Source of the DNA: Herbaspirillum sp. Sphag64
Lineage (GTDB): Bacteria; Pseudomonadota; Gammaproteobacteria; Burkholderiales; Burkholderiaceae_D
Direction of reading: 5' to 3'
DNA length: 64,000 nucleotides
NCBI RefSeq assembly: GCF_014192645.1
Contig: NZ_JACHYE010000003.1
Span: 124,001-188,000 of the forward strand
Shown here: piece after piece, positions 47,168 to 55,180 of the stretch
How the letters are laid out: each line of letters starts with the position of its first letter
Numbering within the stretch: the first letter of the stretch is position 1
Translations under genes and position numbers: made by a program
The notes under the pieces: model-generated
Seen by the model: only the letters and a program-made list of their open reading frames with translations
The model's database searches: none
Told to the model about the DNA's origin: nothing

Positions 47168-47682
47168 TGGGGACTATTGGTCTTGCAGGCGGAAGTTTGT
47201 TAAGCGAACTGGGTTCAAAAACAGATATTCACTTGTTCTTTGACTGTCTAAATACTTTCGTTGTGGCGAAGCATTCGGAGCAGGACTGGAGCCTGCTATC
47301 TGATCGACTGTACAAGCGCTATCTCCGATTGAACGAGTTGGACGCTGCATTGGTCTTGATGGAGCAAGTTAGGAATAAATTTGCTGCTTTGCCCAGCAAT
47401 GCAATTGATTGGCAAGATTACGAAGAGACGAAGGCCGCGACGAATAACCGACTCGACACATCCAAAGGGACACTGGCAGATGTTTTTGAGAGGTTTTTTG
47501 AAAATTTCGTTCGTTGCTGCGAGTCTGCTAAAAATAGCTATGAAATGTTCAAGTCATATGCGGGCTACAAGTATGAGCCTGTTCGTTTCATTGTTACAGA
47601 CATTCCTTGGTTCACTGCTGAAAACATGCGCCCACTTGAAGAATACGATGCGCTTGAAGGCGAGCCTTTTTGGGCGCGTTAA
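47167..47682 (+). CDS. Candidate immunity protein for the orphan nuclease-like toxin
   Basis: 171 residues starting 'MGTIGLAGGSLLSELGSKTD'. The ATG shares a base with the toxin stop (TGATG), typical translational coupling. Mostly helical with many acidic residues ('NELDAALVLMEQV', 'NMRPLEEYDALEGEPFW'), as expected for a protein that neutralises a basic nuclease. Unrelated to the immunity candidate at 44226. GC is higher than that gene. The family is not named here; the role is inferred from position. Confidence 0.78.
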   Translation: MGTIGLAGGSLLSELGSKTDIHLFFDCLNTFVVAKHSEQDWSLLSDRLYKRYLRLNELDAALVLMEQVRNKFAALPSNAIDWQDYEETKAATNNRLDTSKGTLADVFERFFENFVRCCESAKNSYEMFKSYAGYKYEPVRFIVTDIPWFTAENMRPLEEYDALEGEPFWAR

Positions 47683-47734
47683 TACTACACCCCCAGGTGA
47701 TCTGTCCGAAATTTCGTGTTTCACTTCTATAACC

Positions 47735-47761
47735 TGCACGGCACCAAACCAGCACCGTGCA
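47735..47761. terminator. Hairpin between immunity gene 2 and the minus-strand small gene
   Basis: Exact counterpart of the 44758-44784 hairpin: TGCACGG / CCGTGCA with a 13-base loop, between convergent genes. Confidence 0.65.
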
Positions 47762-47781
47762 AGCCCCTCCCTGAAATTCAA

Positions 47782-48123
47782 TTATTCATCCCAAAACTTG
47801 TTCAACCGCGCGATGTGTTCCTCCGACACATCGCGCAATAACGTTGCTGCTGCCAGCGACAGGCGATACAAGTTAGCGCTATCCGATTTCCCAATCGATG
47901 GCGCGGCCTCAGGTTCAGAATCAGTATCAGTATCCTGATTCATCTCATTGACTAAATCACGCGCATAAATAATTTGCATGCAGGAGGTAATACCTGCACT
48001 GATGTCGCGGGTGAGTTCAATGAAGTCAGCGAATTTTTCCTCGCGGCCGGGGCCGTGAATCCAGCGGAAGTCTTCGTGGTGAGGGGGGATGGTTTTTTTG
48101 TCAGACGTGGTGGTACAAGGCAT
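47782..48123 (-). CDS. 113-residue cassette-border protein, copy 2, unknown function
   Basis: 113 residues, nearly identical to copy 1 at 44805-45146 (Lys for Gln at residue 9 and a changed acidic linker, DTDTDSEPEA). ATG 48123 has a GGAGG site; the frame is open to 48240, but that part is the leader RNA. Keeping both copies intact while the linker and leader change suggests selection on the protein. A decayed third copy is at 28332-28440. Confidence 0.75.
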   Translation of the reverse strand: MPCTTTSDKKTIPPHHEDFRWIHGPGREEKFADFIELTRDISAGITSCMQIIYARDLVNEMNQDTDTDSEPEAAPSIGKSDSANLYRLSLAAATLLRDVSEEHIARLNKFWDE

Positions 48124-48237
48124 ATAAGCCTCCGGGGTAGTTGAAGAAATTACCCGCCGCTTATCGCCAAATAAGGGAGGCGGGCACAAGACAGGGTTGG
48201 CGAACCGGCTCCCACGGCAACCGGCATACCCGAAGGT
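48124..48237 (-). ncRNA. Structured 5' leader of the 113-residue gene, copy 2
   Basis: Same fold as copy 1 with different bases. P1 is a UUCG-type hairpin (48228-48237). P2 is ACCGG (48204-48208) / CCGGC (48221-48225) with a 12-base loop. P3 is TACCCGCC (48151-48158) / GGCGGGCA (48179-48186) with an inner CTTAT / ATAAG stem. The loop TCGCCAA (48164-48170) pairs with TTGGCGA (48197-48203). Compared with copy 1, two pseudoknot pairs and one P3 pair change on both sides. It ends at the ribosome site. Confidence 0.6.
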
Positions 48238-48293
48238 CAATACTTTCTTTCTACGCTGGGATTGTTTGCTGGAACAAGCTTGGTCCTCTGAAA

Positions 48294-48683
48294 ATGCGCA
48301 TTACAGGTCGAAACAGGGATATTGATGAACAATGCTCCAAAATTTCGATGATGGAAAGCGCGCTTTCATCAATTCAACGCATTCGTAAGGAAAGAGAGAC
48401 CAAGCTCATTGATATGATCGATGCTTACGAACGTGCGTTGTCGACGTCGACGGTATCGATGCCATTTCCCGGACTTCGTGCGGCTAAAACCGGTGATTGG
48501 GTCGTTGTGGAGAAAGGCAGCTTGGCTCGTTACGCCGAGCGCATCGGGTTCACTGTGCTGTTCGAAGATGGCACAAATTTCGAGGAGCTGCCAGCAGTCG
48601 CTTTATTCCGAGTAACCGCTTTAGACAATAAAAAGATACTCTTGAGCAGAGTGGCAGCGTACTTGCCGGTCCAAGCGTATTAG
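48294..48683 (+). CDS. Small protein of unknown function downstream of the toxin cassettes
   Basis: 129 residues from ATG 48294. The N-terminal half is a charged helix ('SIQRIRKERETKLIDMIDAYERAL'); the second half looks like a small beta-barrel ('KTGDWVVVEKGSLARYAERIGFTVLFED'). No family recognised. No good ribosome site; ATG 48348 is an alternative, and the open frame to 48141 overlaps the leader RNA of the opposite strand. It could be a stranded immunity or regulatory gene left by earlier cassette exchange. Confidence 0.45.
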   Translation: MRITGRNRDIDEQCSKISMMESALSSIQRIRKERETKLIDMIDAYERALSTSTVSMPFPGLRAAKTGDWVVVEKGSLARYAERIGFTVLFEDGTNFEELPAVALFRVTALDNKKILLSRVAAYLPVQAY

Positions 48684-49198
48684 AAGGCTCGCTGCTAAAC
48701 CCGATCTCCTTTTTGTCAGGGGCTGCCGACTACTCTTTTTTTTGCTGGGTGAGCGTCAAGCGAATTATGCGGAGGTACTGAGACGTCGGCAGCGTTATTA
48801 GCGTGATCGTCGCAGTTGTTTTTTACGCATAGTCTGTGGGAGGTGCTTCAAACCATTCCTGGGTCGCGCAAGTGGGCTGAGTAAGGGGAGTTTTAGTCGG
48901 CTAGATTCTGTTGATGCTGCATCTGATTTTGTTGCATGCTGTTGGTTTAACCATTGGGAGCATTGCATCGAGTTTATGTGAATAACTACGAATAAATTGA
49001 TTTTTTAATAATTTATTGCGTTCTTTTGTTCGATAAATAAATGATATTGACGAGTTGCTTGGCTATAATCCGCAACGAATTTTACGCGTGCTATGTCTTG
49101 AAATATAAAAGGTATCAGTAAAGCGATATTTTTTATGATTTCATGGCTTACTCGTCATGTGCAACTGAAAATTACAAAAAAAACTACAGAAAATAAAT
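48684..49198. other. Intergenic region without recognisable gene
   Basis: About 515 bp, increasingly AT-rich toward the lipoprotein gene. No coding frame, strong hairpin or repeat was found. It probably holds the lipoprotein promoter near 49064-49069 (TATAAT), but without a matching -35 box. Confidence 0.4.
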
Positions 49199-49711
49199 AT
49201 GAAGAAGTTATTAATAGCTGGTTTGGTGCCGGTGTTGCTCTCTGCCTGTATTACACCGTATAAAGATCCTCGGTCTCAGGAAAAGATGCGGCAAGATTTG
49301 ACCACTGCGGTTGATGCTCTGGCTGGTACCTACGAGGTGGTGGATTCAAGGTTAGATCACGATAAGGTGGACCGGATTGTGGTCGACAGATTGGGAAATC
49401 TCCCCATCCTGATGTTTTACAAAAATGGTGGTAAAGATCTTGTGTTGAATACGGGAACGGCAATGTGCACTGGATATGTTGTTGGTGAGGAGCCTGCTAT
49501 CCGTAAATCTGTCTATTGCACATATGCCCATCCAACCTACAAGGATGTGTATTTTCGTTTATATAATGTCACCAATCCGGAAACAATAAAATATCAAGGT
49601 CTGCTTGGAATGATGACAGATACGATGGTTGTTACGGAGGGGGTTCTTTTGAAATTTCGAGGTTCTTCTAGAAATGAACTTACTTTCGCTTTACGGCGTG
49701 TCGCTGACTGA
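49199..49711 (+). CDS. Small lipoprotein of unknown function
   Basis: 170 residues with a lipoprotein signal: 'MKKLLIAGLVPVLLSAC', lipobox LSAC with Cys17. Residue +2 is Ile, so outer-membrane sorting is expected. The mature part has two further Cys ('TAMCTGYVV', 'KSVYCTYAHP') and no family I recognise. It is convergent with the hydrolase, with a long perfect inverted repeat between. Confidence 0.7.
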   Translation: MKKLLIAGLVPVLLSACITPYKDPRSQEKMRQDLTTAVDALAGTYEVVDSRLDHDKVDRIVVDRLGNLPILMFYKNGGKDLVLNTGTAMCTGYVVGEEPAIRKSVYCTYAHPTYKDVYFRLYNVTNPETIKYQGLLGMMTDTMVVTEGVLLKFRGSSRNELTFALRRVAD

Positions 49712-49872
49712 AAGCCCGATAAGTAGATTGCGAGTTATTTTGGCATTGTTCGGACAGTAGGGAATTTCAAATCACTTAGGCCGCACTTGCCGGCCATCTC
49801 TTTCTCACTTCTCGTTGACATGGCGCTGCTGCAAAAGACGATGCTGAGAAAGCGCGTGTCAGCCTTTGTAGA

Positions 49873-49912
49873 CACTATTCTGCTTATTGATGTCTGGATA
49901 AGCAGAATAGTG
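49873..49912. terminator. 15-bp perfect inverted repeat between convergent genes
   Basis: CACTATTCTGCTTAT (49873-49887) and ATAAGCAGAATAGTG (49898-49912) with a 10-base loop. No T-run follows on either strand. Placed between two gene ends, it most likely acts as a bidirectional terminator or 3' stabiliser. Confidence 0.6.
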
Positions 49913-49931
49913 CTATTGCCCTACATCCTGT

Positions 49932-50687
49932 TTATTTTGCAGAAGTTGCTGCCTGTTCGATGACTGCGGCGACTTCTTTTGGTCGTGAGATATAAACAGC
50001 GTGGCTTGCCTTGATTTCGCTTACGTGTGATCCGGCGCGCTTGTACATAAAGTGCTCAAGCTCTGGGTTGATGGCGCGATCTTCGGTGGCGACAATGCCC
50101 CAGCTCGGTTTGCTCTTCCACGCTGGGTTGACGATCTTTTGACCAAACGCGGCGCCATTTGTCAGCACCTGGGAGCGCGCCATGAAACGGGTATCCGCCT
50201 CAGGCAAGTCTGCGGCGAAGTCAGCGTGGAACTTCGCCGGATTGAGGTACAGATAGCCATCTGCGGTTGGGGTGACCGCTTGCGATGCAGCGGGAATCTT
50301 CTGCAGTAATTGGCCTGCGGCTTCACCGTCGTCTGGCGCCAGTGCTGCAACATAGACCAGCCCTGCAACTTTTTGGTCCGTGCCGGCTTGGGTAATGACG
50401 ACACCGCCATAGCTGTGGCCAACCAGAATGGCGGGGCCATCTTGCAGCGCCAGGACACGTTTGACGGCGACGACGTCGTCATCAAGGGAGGTCTCTGGAT
50501 GTTGGACAACGCAGACGTGATAGCCGTCTTTTTCCAGGATGTCTGCTACACCACGCCAGCCTGAGCCATCGGCGAAGGAGCCGTGTACCAGGACAATATT
50601 CTTTACCGCGCTTGGTGGGGCAGCGTTGGCAAAGTTGGCGCTTGCGAAAATACTTGTTGCGATCAGCATTGCGAGATAGCGGTTCAT
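49932..50687 (-). CDS. Secreted alpha/beta hydrolase
   Basis: 251 residues with a signal peptide ('LAMLIATSIFASANFANA'). Oxyanion segment 'VLVHGSFADGSGWRGV', nucleophile elbow GHSYGG (Ser near 100) and catalytic His in 'IKASHAVYIS'. This is the family of small esterase-like hydrolases often annotated as AB_hydrolase_6. ATG 50687 has AAGGAAA 5-7 bp before it. It is divergent from an AraC/DJ-1 regulator (176 bp between starts), which may control it. Confidence 0.85.
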   Translation of the reverse strand: MNRYLAMLIATSIFASANFANAAPPSAVKNIVLVHGSFADGSGWRGVADILEKDGYHVCVVQHPETSLDDDVVAVKRVLALQDGPAILVGHSYGGVVITQAGTDQKVAGLVYVAALAPDDGEAAGQLLQKIPAASQAVTPTADGYLYLNPAKFHADFAADLPEADTRFMARSQVLTNGAAFGQKIVNPAWKSKPSWGIVATEDRAINPELEHFMYKRAGSHVSEIKASHAVYISRPKEVAAVIEQAATSAK

Positions 50688-50863
50688 ACATTTCCTTGTC
50701 GTTTGTATTGATAGAATGAGTTGAAGTCCAGGTAGCTCGGCGTTCGAACGTATTTTGTTCAACTCTTGGTGAGAGATTCGGTTTCAATCCCATGGCTTCA
50801 GAATACTTGTTTTTCATCGCCTGGCTCTGGTCAATAATGACTAATTTAAGGTCTAAACCGTCA

Positions 50864-51844
50864 ATGCAAACTTATCGCATCGCTATTCTGGCCTATAACG
50901 GCTGTATTCCGACGGAGTTGTTTGCCATGCGCGATACATTGGGTATTGCTTGCGATATTGCGCGTGATGTGGCGATTGAACTTGAGGTGTGCATCGTTGC
51001 CGTGGAGGGGCGGGAAGTCGCGGTATCGGGTGGTACAAGGATGAGATTCAGTCGGCCGCGCGGGAAATTCGACTTTTTAATTGTGCCCGGTATGGAGACC
51101 CGACGTGATGCGGATTGGCCCGATAAGCTGGCCAGACTTGCGCCCGAGGCGGCGTATATCAAAAAAACCTATGAGGGTGGGACGCACATTGCCTCGGTGT
51201 GCATCGGTGCCTTTTTGATTGGCGCGGCAGGCTTGCTTGACGATCGCAAGGTGACGACTTCGTGGCTGTTTGCGCACGATTTGGCTACATGCTTCCCGGG
51301 CACGACAGTGGATGCGGGCGAGATTCTGCTGGAAGACAATAACGTGACGACCACGGCTGCGGTTAGCTCTGTGTTTGACCTGGCGCTGCACATGGTCAAG
51401 CAGCTGTATGGTATTGCGGTGGCAGAGGCGACCGCGCGCATTGCCTTATTGAACTTTACGCGGACCAGCCAGACGCCATACGTGGATAGCCGTTTGCTGG
51501 CCGATAGTGCACCCTCATTCTCAAGCGTGTTAAGTGACTGGTTTGCGCAGCGGCTGGCGGTTCCTTACGATGTTACGCTGGTTGCCGAGGCTTTTCATAT
51601 TAGTCCACGAACGTTGATGCGGCGTGTAAAAAAGGAGACGGGATTGTCTCCGTTGACACTGCTGCAGCAAGCGCGTGTGGAGCATGCCAAGCGCCTGCTT
51701 TTGCAAACAAGCTGGAGCGTTGATCGGATCACTGAATCGGTCGGTTATCAGGACAAGGTCAGCTTCGGTCGTCTGTTCCAGCGGCTGGTGGGCGTGTCGC
51801 TGGCGAACTATCGGCGCACGTTCAAGTTGTTGAAGCAGGGATAG
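50864..51844 (+). CDS. GlxA-type AraC regulator with DJ-1/PfpI domain
   Basis: 326 residues. The N-terminal DJ-1/PfpI-like domain (about 1-190) has the 'SVCIGAFLIGAAGLLDDRKVTTSW' nucleophile elbow with Cys. The C-terminal AraC double helix-turn-helix (about 225-320) has 'VTLVAEAFHISPRTLMRRVKKETG' and 'SVDRITESVGYQDKVSFGRLFQRLVG'. ATG 50864 starts the DJ-1 domain; ATG 50837 and 50792 are in frame but add non-conserved residues. It likely regulates the divergent hydrolase. Confidence 0.87.
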   Translation: MQTYRIAILAYNGCIPTELFAMRDTLGIACDIARDVAIELEVCIVAVEGREVAVSGGTRMRFSRPRGKFDFLIVPGMETRRDADWPDKLARLAPEAAYIKKTYEGGTHIASVCIGAFLIGAAGLLDDRKVTTSWLFAHDLATCFPGTTVDAGEILLEDNNVTTTAAVSSVFDLALHMVKQLYGIAVAEATARIALLNFTRTSQTPYVDSRLLADSAPSFSSVLSDWFAQRLAVPYDVTLVAEAFHISPRTLMRRVKKETGLSPLTLLQQARVEHAKRLLLQTSWSVDRITESVGYQDKVSFGRLFQRLVGVSLANYRRTFKLLKQG

Positions 51845-51857
51845 GTTAGGGTGAGCA

Positions 51858-52328
51858 CTATTGCCGTTTGGCGCGGAAAGCCTTAAGCCCTTTGGCAGCC
51901 TGGGCTTGTACTGCATTGCGCAATGGCTTGCTCCAGCCCAGTAGCGCGCCTTTCAGGCCGAGCGCCTGACGCGCCCATGTCCAGAAATCAAAGGTGTCGG
52001 TATGGCCAATGATTTTGCCATCCTTGAATACAAACCGGGCCTGGATATCGTTGACCACCCGATTACCGCTTTGCGAGAACGTATAGGTGGCAACCCAATG
52101 GGCCTTTCCTTGTAGGTCGTCTGCTTCGATGCCGTCAAAGGTTAATGAAAAATCTTGTGCCTTGCTGGTCAGCATGCGCCACATATCGCCAGCTTCCTGC
52201 GCATGTAATTTCGGAAATACAGGATCGCTGAACACAATATCGGTCGCGTAACAGTGCGCCATGGTTTCTGCGTCCAGCTTCTGGAAGGCCTGATAGAAGG
52301 TTGTGATCAATTCGGCGTTAGGGTGCAT
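51858..52328 (-). CDS. NTF2/SnoaL-like protein
   Basis: 156 residues with the cone-shaped NTF2-like fold: 'ELITTFYQAFQKLDAETMAHCYATDIVFSDPVF' at the N-terminus and 'RFVFKDGKIIGHTDTFDFWTW' at the end of the sheet. The basic C-terminal tail is 'AKGLKAFRAKRQ'. Such proteins are isomerases or ligand binders; no specific substrate is indicated. It ends 13 bp from the convergent AraC gene. Confidence 0.82.
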   Translation of the reverse strand: MHPNAELITTFYQAFQKLDAETMAHCYATDIVFSDPVFPKLHAQEAGDMWRMLTSKAQDFSLTFDGIEADDLQGKAHWVATYTFSQSGNRVVNDIQARFVFKDGKIIGHTDTFDFWTWARQALGLKGALLGWSKPLRNAVQAQAAKGLKAFRAKRQ

Positions 52329-52745
52329 GAGATATCGGCGGCATTGTTGAAATTGGGCATGGCATCAAGCAGATTGCAGATGCCAGTGTCGATGAATTAT
52401 CCACTTTATGCAATGACAGTTGTGTGGTGCTTTTTCTCTGTTGTTGAGACGCTGAATACGAAAGTACCGTTCAAAAATTGAAGGATTTTGATTTATTAGC
52501 ATGAACCACCCGATTTCCGGTTTCCAAAAATGTATAGCTAGCACTCCAATGCACCGATTCTCTCCTCGCGGATAAGGGCATGGGAATCGTGATTTTCAAA
52601 CGATTAGGCACGCACAGCGAGCTATTGGGCTCAATAGCATTTTTTGTCGGTGCGGGTGGAATCCCAGGTTCTTGCTAGCCTGAACCCAACGCACGGCCTG
52701 TAACGGCCGTGCTTGTAGCGCTTCCTGTCTGACGGTGACTGACAA
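52329..52745. other. Intergenic region, hairpin only
   Basis: About 417 bp with no coding frame I can support. The only clear structure is the hairpin GCACGGCC-TGTAAC-GGCCGTGC at 52691-52712, placed to end transcription of the chemotaxis receptor gene on the minus strand. Confidence 0.5.
52691..52712 (-). terminator. Hairpin after the chemotaxis receptor gene
   Basis: Perfect 8-bp GC-rich stem with 6-base loop, 34 bp after the receptor stop. No long T-run. Confidence 0.55.
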
Positions 52746-54281
52746 TTAATGACTGCGGTTACCTTCCAGCACAAACACACTCACCAGTTGTGCCAGTTGT
52801 GCGGCCTGCTCTTGCATGGAGGCTGCTGCTGCGGCGGCTTGCTCGACCAGCGCGGCATTTTGCTGGGTAACTTGATCCATCTGGTTGATGGCGCGATTGA
52901 CTTCTTCAATGCCGGTGCTTTGCTCTTGGGTGGCGGCGCTGATTTCGGCGACGACGTCGGCAACGTGCTTCACGCTGGAGACAATCTGTTGCATGGTGCC
53001 TCCGGCACGTTCAACCAGTTCGGTGCCGACGTTGACGCGGCTTACCGAGTCTTCAATCAGTTCCTTGATTTCCTTGGCGGCGTTGGCACTGCGCTGGGCC
53101 AGGGTACGCACTTCGGAGGCAACTACGGCAAAACCGCGTCCTTGCTCGCCCGCGCGGGCAGCTTCTACTGCGGCGTTGAGGGCGAGGATGTTGGTCTGGA
53201 AGGCAATGCTGTCAATGACGGAAATGATGTCGACGATCTTGCTCGATGAGCTGTTGATCTCGCTCATGGTGAGGACCACCTTGTCGATCACGGCTCCGCC
53301 GTCGACGGCGACTTCGGAGGCGGAGACGGCGAGCTGGTTGGCTTGACGAGCATTGTCGGCATTCTGGCGTACGTTGGCGGTCAGTTCTTCCATGGCGGAA
53401 GCAGTTTCTTCAAGGGCACCAGCTTGTTGCTCGGTGCGTGCCGAGAGGTCGAGGTTGCCGGAGGCGATTTCACTGGAGGCGGTGGAAATGGTGTCGGTCC
53501 CGGAGCGCACGCCGCTGACGATGGAGGAGAGGCTGTCGCGCATGGTTTTGATGGAGCGTAGCAGGCTGTGGCGGTCTTTGCCTTGCAGGCTGATGTCGAC
53601 GGCGAGGTTGCCTTGCGAAATCCGCTCGACGATCTCCATGGCGTCGCTAGGCTCGCCACCCAACTGGCCGATCACTTTACGTAGCGTGTGCACGGCAACG
53701 GCGGCGATGACGGCTAGCAGAATGCCACCAATGATCAGCAGCACCAGTGCGCTGCGCATGAACTCTTGATTGATGTCGTCGATGTAGGCACCAAAGCCGA
53801 TGATCCAGTCCCAGGGGGCGAACTTGACGACGGCGTAGAGCTTCTGGACTTTTTCAGTGGTGTTGGGGCGGGTGCCTTCGGCCTGGACGAAGCCGACTTC
53901 ATTGCCTTCCATGGCTGTGCGGTAGCGAGCGCCATCTTCGCGACCGGTCTTGTCCATGATGCCAACGCGCTTGGGGTTGGGGTGGACATAGTTGATGTCG
54001 TCGGTGAAGCCGCGCACGAAGTAGTAGTTCTGATCCTTGACGAAGCTGCCGATGATCATCTTGCCCTAGGCCAGTGCCTGCTCATGGGTGAGCTGTCCGG
54101 ATTGCTCTAGTGCGTAGGTCTTTTCCATGGCGGCTTTGGCCAGTGTCACCAGTACTGTCAACTCGGCCTTGCGCTGTTCCAGTAGAGTGTTTCTGAGGGA
54201 GTTGAGCGAGACCAGCGAGAGGATGATGATGCCCAACAAGGTGGGGATGCAGAGCAGGATGATTCGGTTACGCAGCTTCAT
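52746..54281 (-). pseudogene. Methyl-accepting chemotaxis protein interrupted by an in-frame stop
   Basis: Read through, this is a 511-codon receptor. First helix 'LRNRIILLCIPTLLGIIILSLVSL'; periplasmic single-Cache domain ('DQNYYFVRGFTDDINYVHPN', 'VKFAPWDWIIGFGAYIDDI'); second helix 'SALVLLIIGGILLAVIAAVAV'; HAMP; and a complete signalling domain with the hairpin tip 'IDSIAFQTNILALNAAVEAARAGEQGRGFAVVASEVR'. A TAG at 54068-54066 falls at codon 72, in frame, between 'THEQALA' and 'GKMIIGSF'. Either a nonsense mutation, a sequencing error, or a read-through stop. Restart at ATG 54059 would give a protein without the first membrane helix. Confidence 0.85.
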
Positions 54282-54395
54282 GGTGGTCCCTTGTTTAAAT
54301 TATTGTAAAGAACACTGACTTGCTGCCGCTATCTCATGACGGCAATCAGTGTTCCCGGAACCTGGCGACCTCTTGGCGGGCGTGGTGGTTTGCCC

Positions 54396-54980
54396 TCACT
54401 CAGGCTGACGCGCCCGGATGATGGCCCCGGCGCGTACAAAATTACCTCGACCGAGATGGTGAATGGTGTGGAGATCCTCATTCTCCGGGCCAAACATCCA
54501 TTTGCCCTGCGCAAAGACCCGACTGTCGGCAGCTGCTGCGACGACTTCGCCGAAGCAGGTGTCATAGGCATCCTGGGTATGCGGCTCAGGAATCAGGCGG
54601 CACTCCAGCCATGCGACGCAGCCTTGTTCCAGCAAAGGAACGCCAAGCTCCTTGCCGGGTAACGACACAATTCCATATTTCTTGAACTTGTCGGTGTCAC
54701 GCCCGCTGCTGCTACCAACGGCATAGGTGAAGTCGGTGCTGACGACGCCCGGGATACAGATACCAAAGCTGCCGCTGGCGTGGATCAGCTCGCGGGTGTA
54801 GGTGTGCTTGTCGATGACGACAGCAATCCTTGGTGGCGAGATTTCGACTGGCATCGACCAGGCGGCGGCCATGATGTTGCGCTGGCTGCCGTCGGCGCTG
54901 CAGCTGGTGACGAGGACGGTCGGGCCGTGATTGATCAGGCGGCTGGCATGGGCAAGGTCAACTGGCAGGAACGAGGACAT
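54396..54980 (-). CDS. Flavin reductase-like (FMN-binding split-barrel) protein
   Basis: 194 residues. Split-barrel FMN fold with 'GPTVLVTSCSADGSQRNIMAAAWSMPVEISPPRIAVVI'-like start and 'SFGICIPGVVSTDFTYAVGSSSGRDTDKF' carrying the phosphate-binding Ser/Thr. The family includes flavin reductases partnered with monooxygenases and stand-alone FMN proteins. Position 115 bp from the receptor gene and its own start near 54980 suggest separate transcription. Confidence 0.85.
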   Translation of the reverse strand: MSSFLPVDLAHASRLINHGPTVLVTSCSADGSQRNIMAAAWSMPVEISPPRIAVVIDKHTYTRELIHASGSFGICIPGVVSTDFTYAVGSSSGRDTDKFKKYGIVSLPGKELGVPLLEQGCVAWLECRLIPEPHTQDAYDTCFGEVVAAAADSRVFAQGKWMFGPENEDLHTIHHLGRGNFVRAGAIIRARQPE

Positions 54981-55061
54981 GGGTTACCCCTTTCTTGGCA
55001 AAGTGGCTGGACGGCCCTGATGATGCCAGAAATGGCGATGCCATGTGGAGACGTAAAAAAA

Positions 55062-55085
55062 GGAAGCGGCTACTGCTGCGCTTCC
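55062..55085 (-). terminator. Terminator after the citrate-type MFS gene
   Basis: Stem GGAAGCG / CGCTTCC with a 10-base loop, an A-run on one side and TTTT on the other. On the minus strand it reads as stem plus seven T, a strong intrinsic terminator 96 bp after the MFS stop; it can also work in the other direction. Confidence 0.8.
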
Positions 55086-55180
55086 CTTTTGCTTGGTGCT
55101 GTATTGCAGCTTCATTACTGCCATATTGATGCGGGTTACTGTTGCAGCCGGTGTTTCAGCAGACTGCTTTGTAATCCGCC

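Larger units (their letters stand above)
47711..48133 (-). repeat. Direct repeat B, copy 2
   Basis: Second copy of the terminator plus 113-residue gene unit (compare 44732-45156, offset 2977). It closes the second toxin-immunity cassette exactly as the first copy closes the first. Confidence 0.88.

Noticed and set aside
44732-48133. Insertion sequence as the cause of the duplicated blocks
   Set aside because: No transposase, terminal inverted repeats or target-site duplications were found around the repeats; homologous duplication of a cassette explains the pattern better.
49047-49069. TTGACG ... TATAAT as a sigma-70 promoter before the lipoprotein gene
   Set aside because: The spacer is only 11 bases, too short for a standard promoter; TATAAT alone may be a -10 box.
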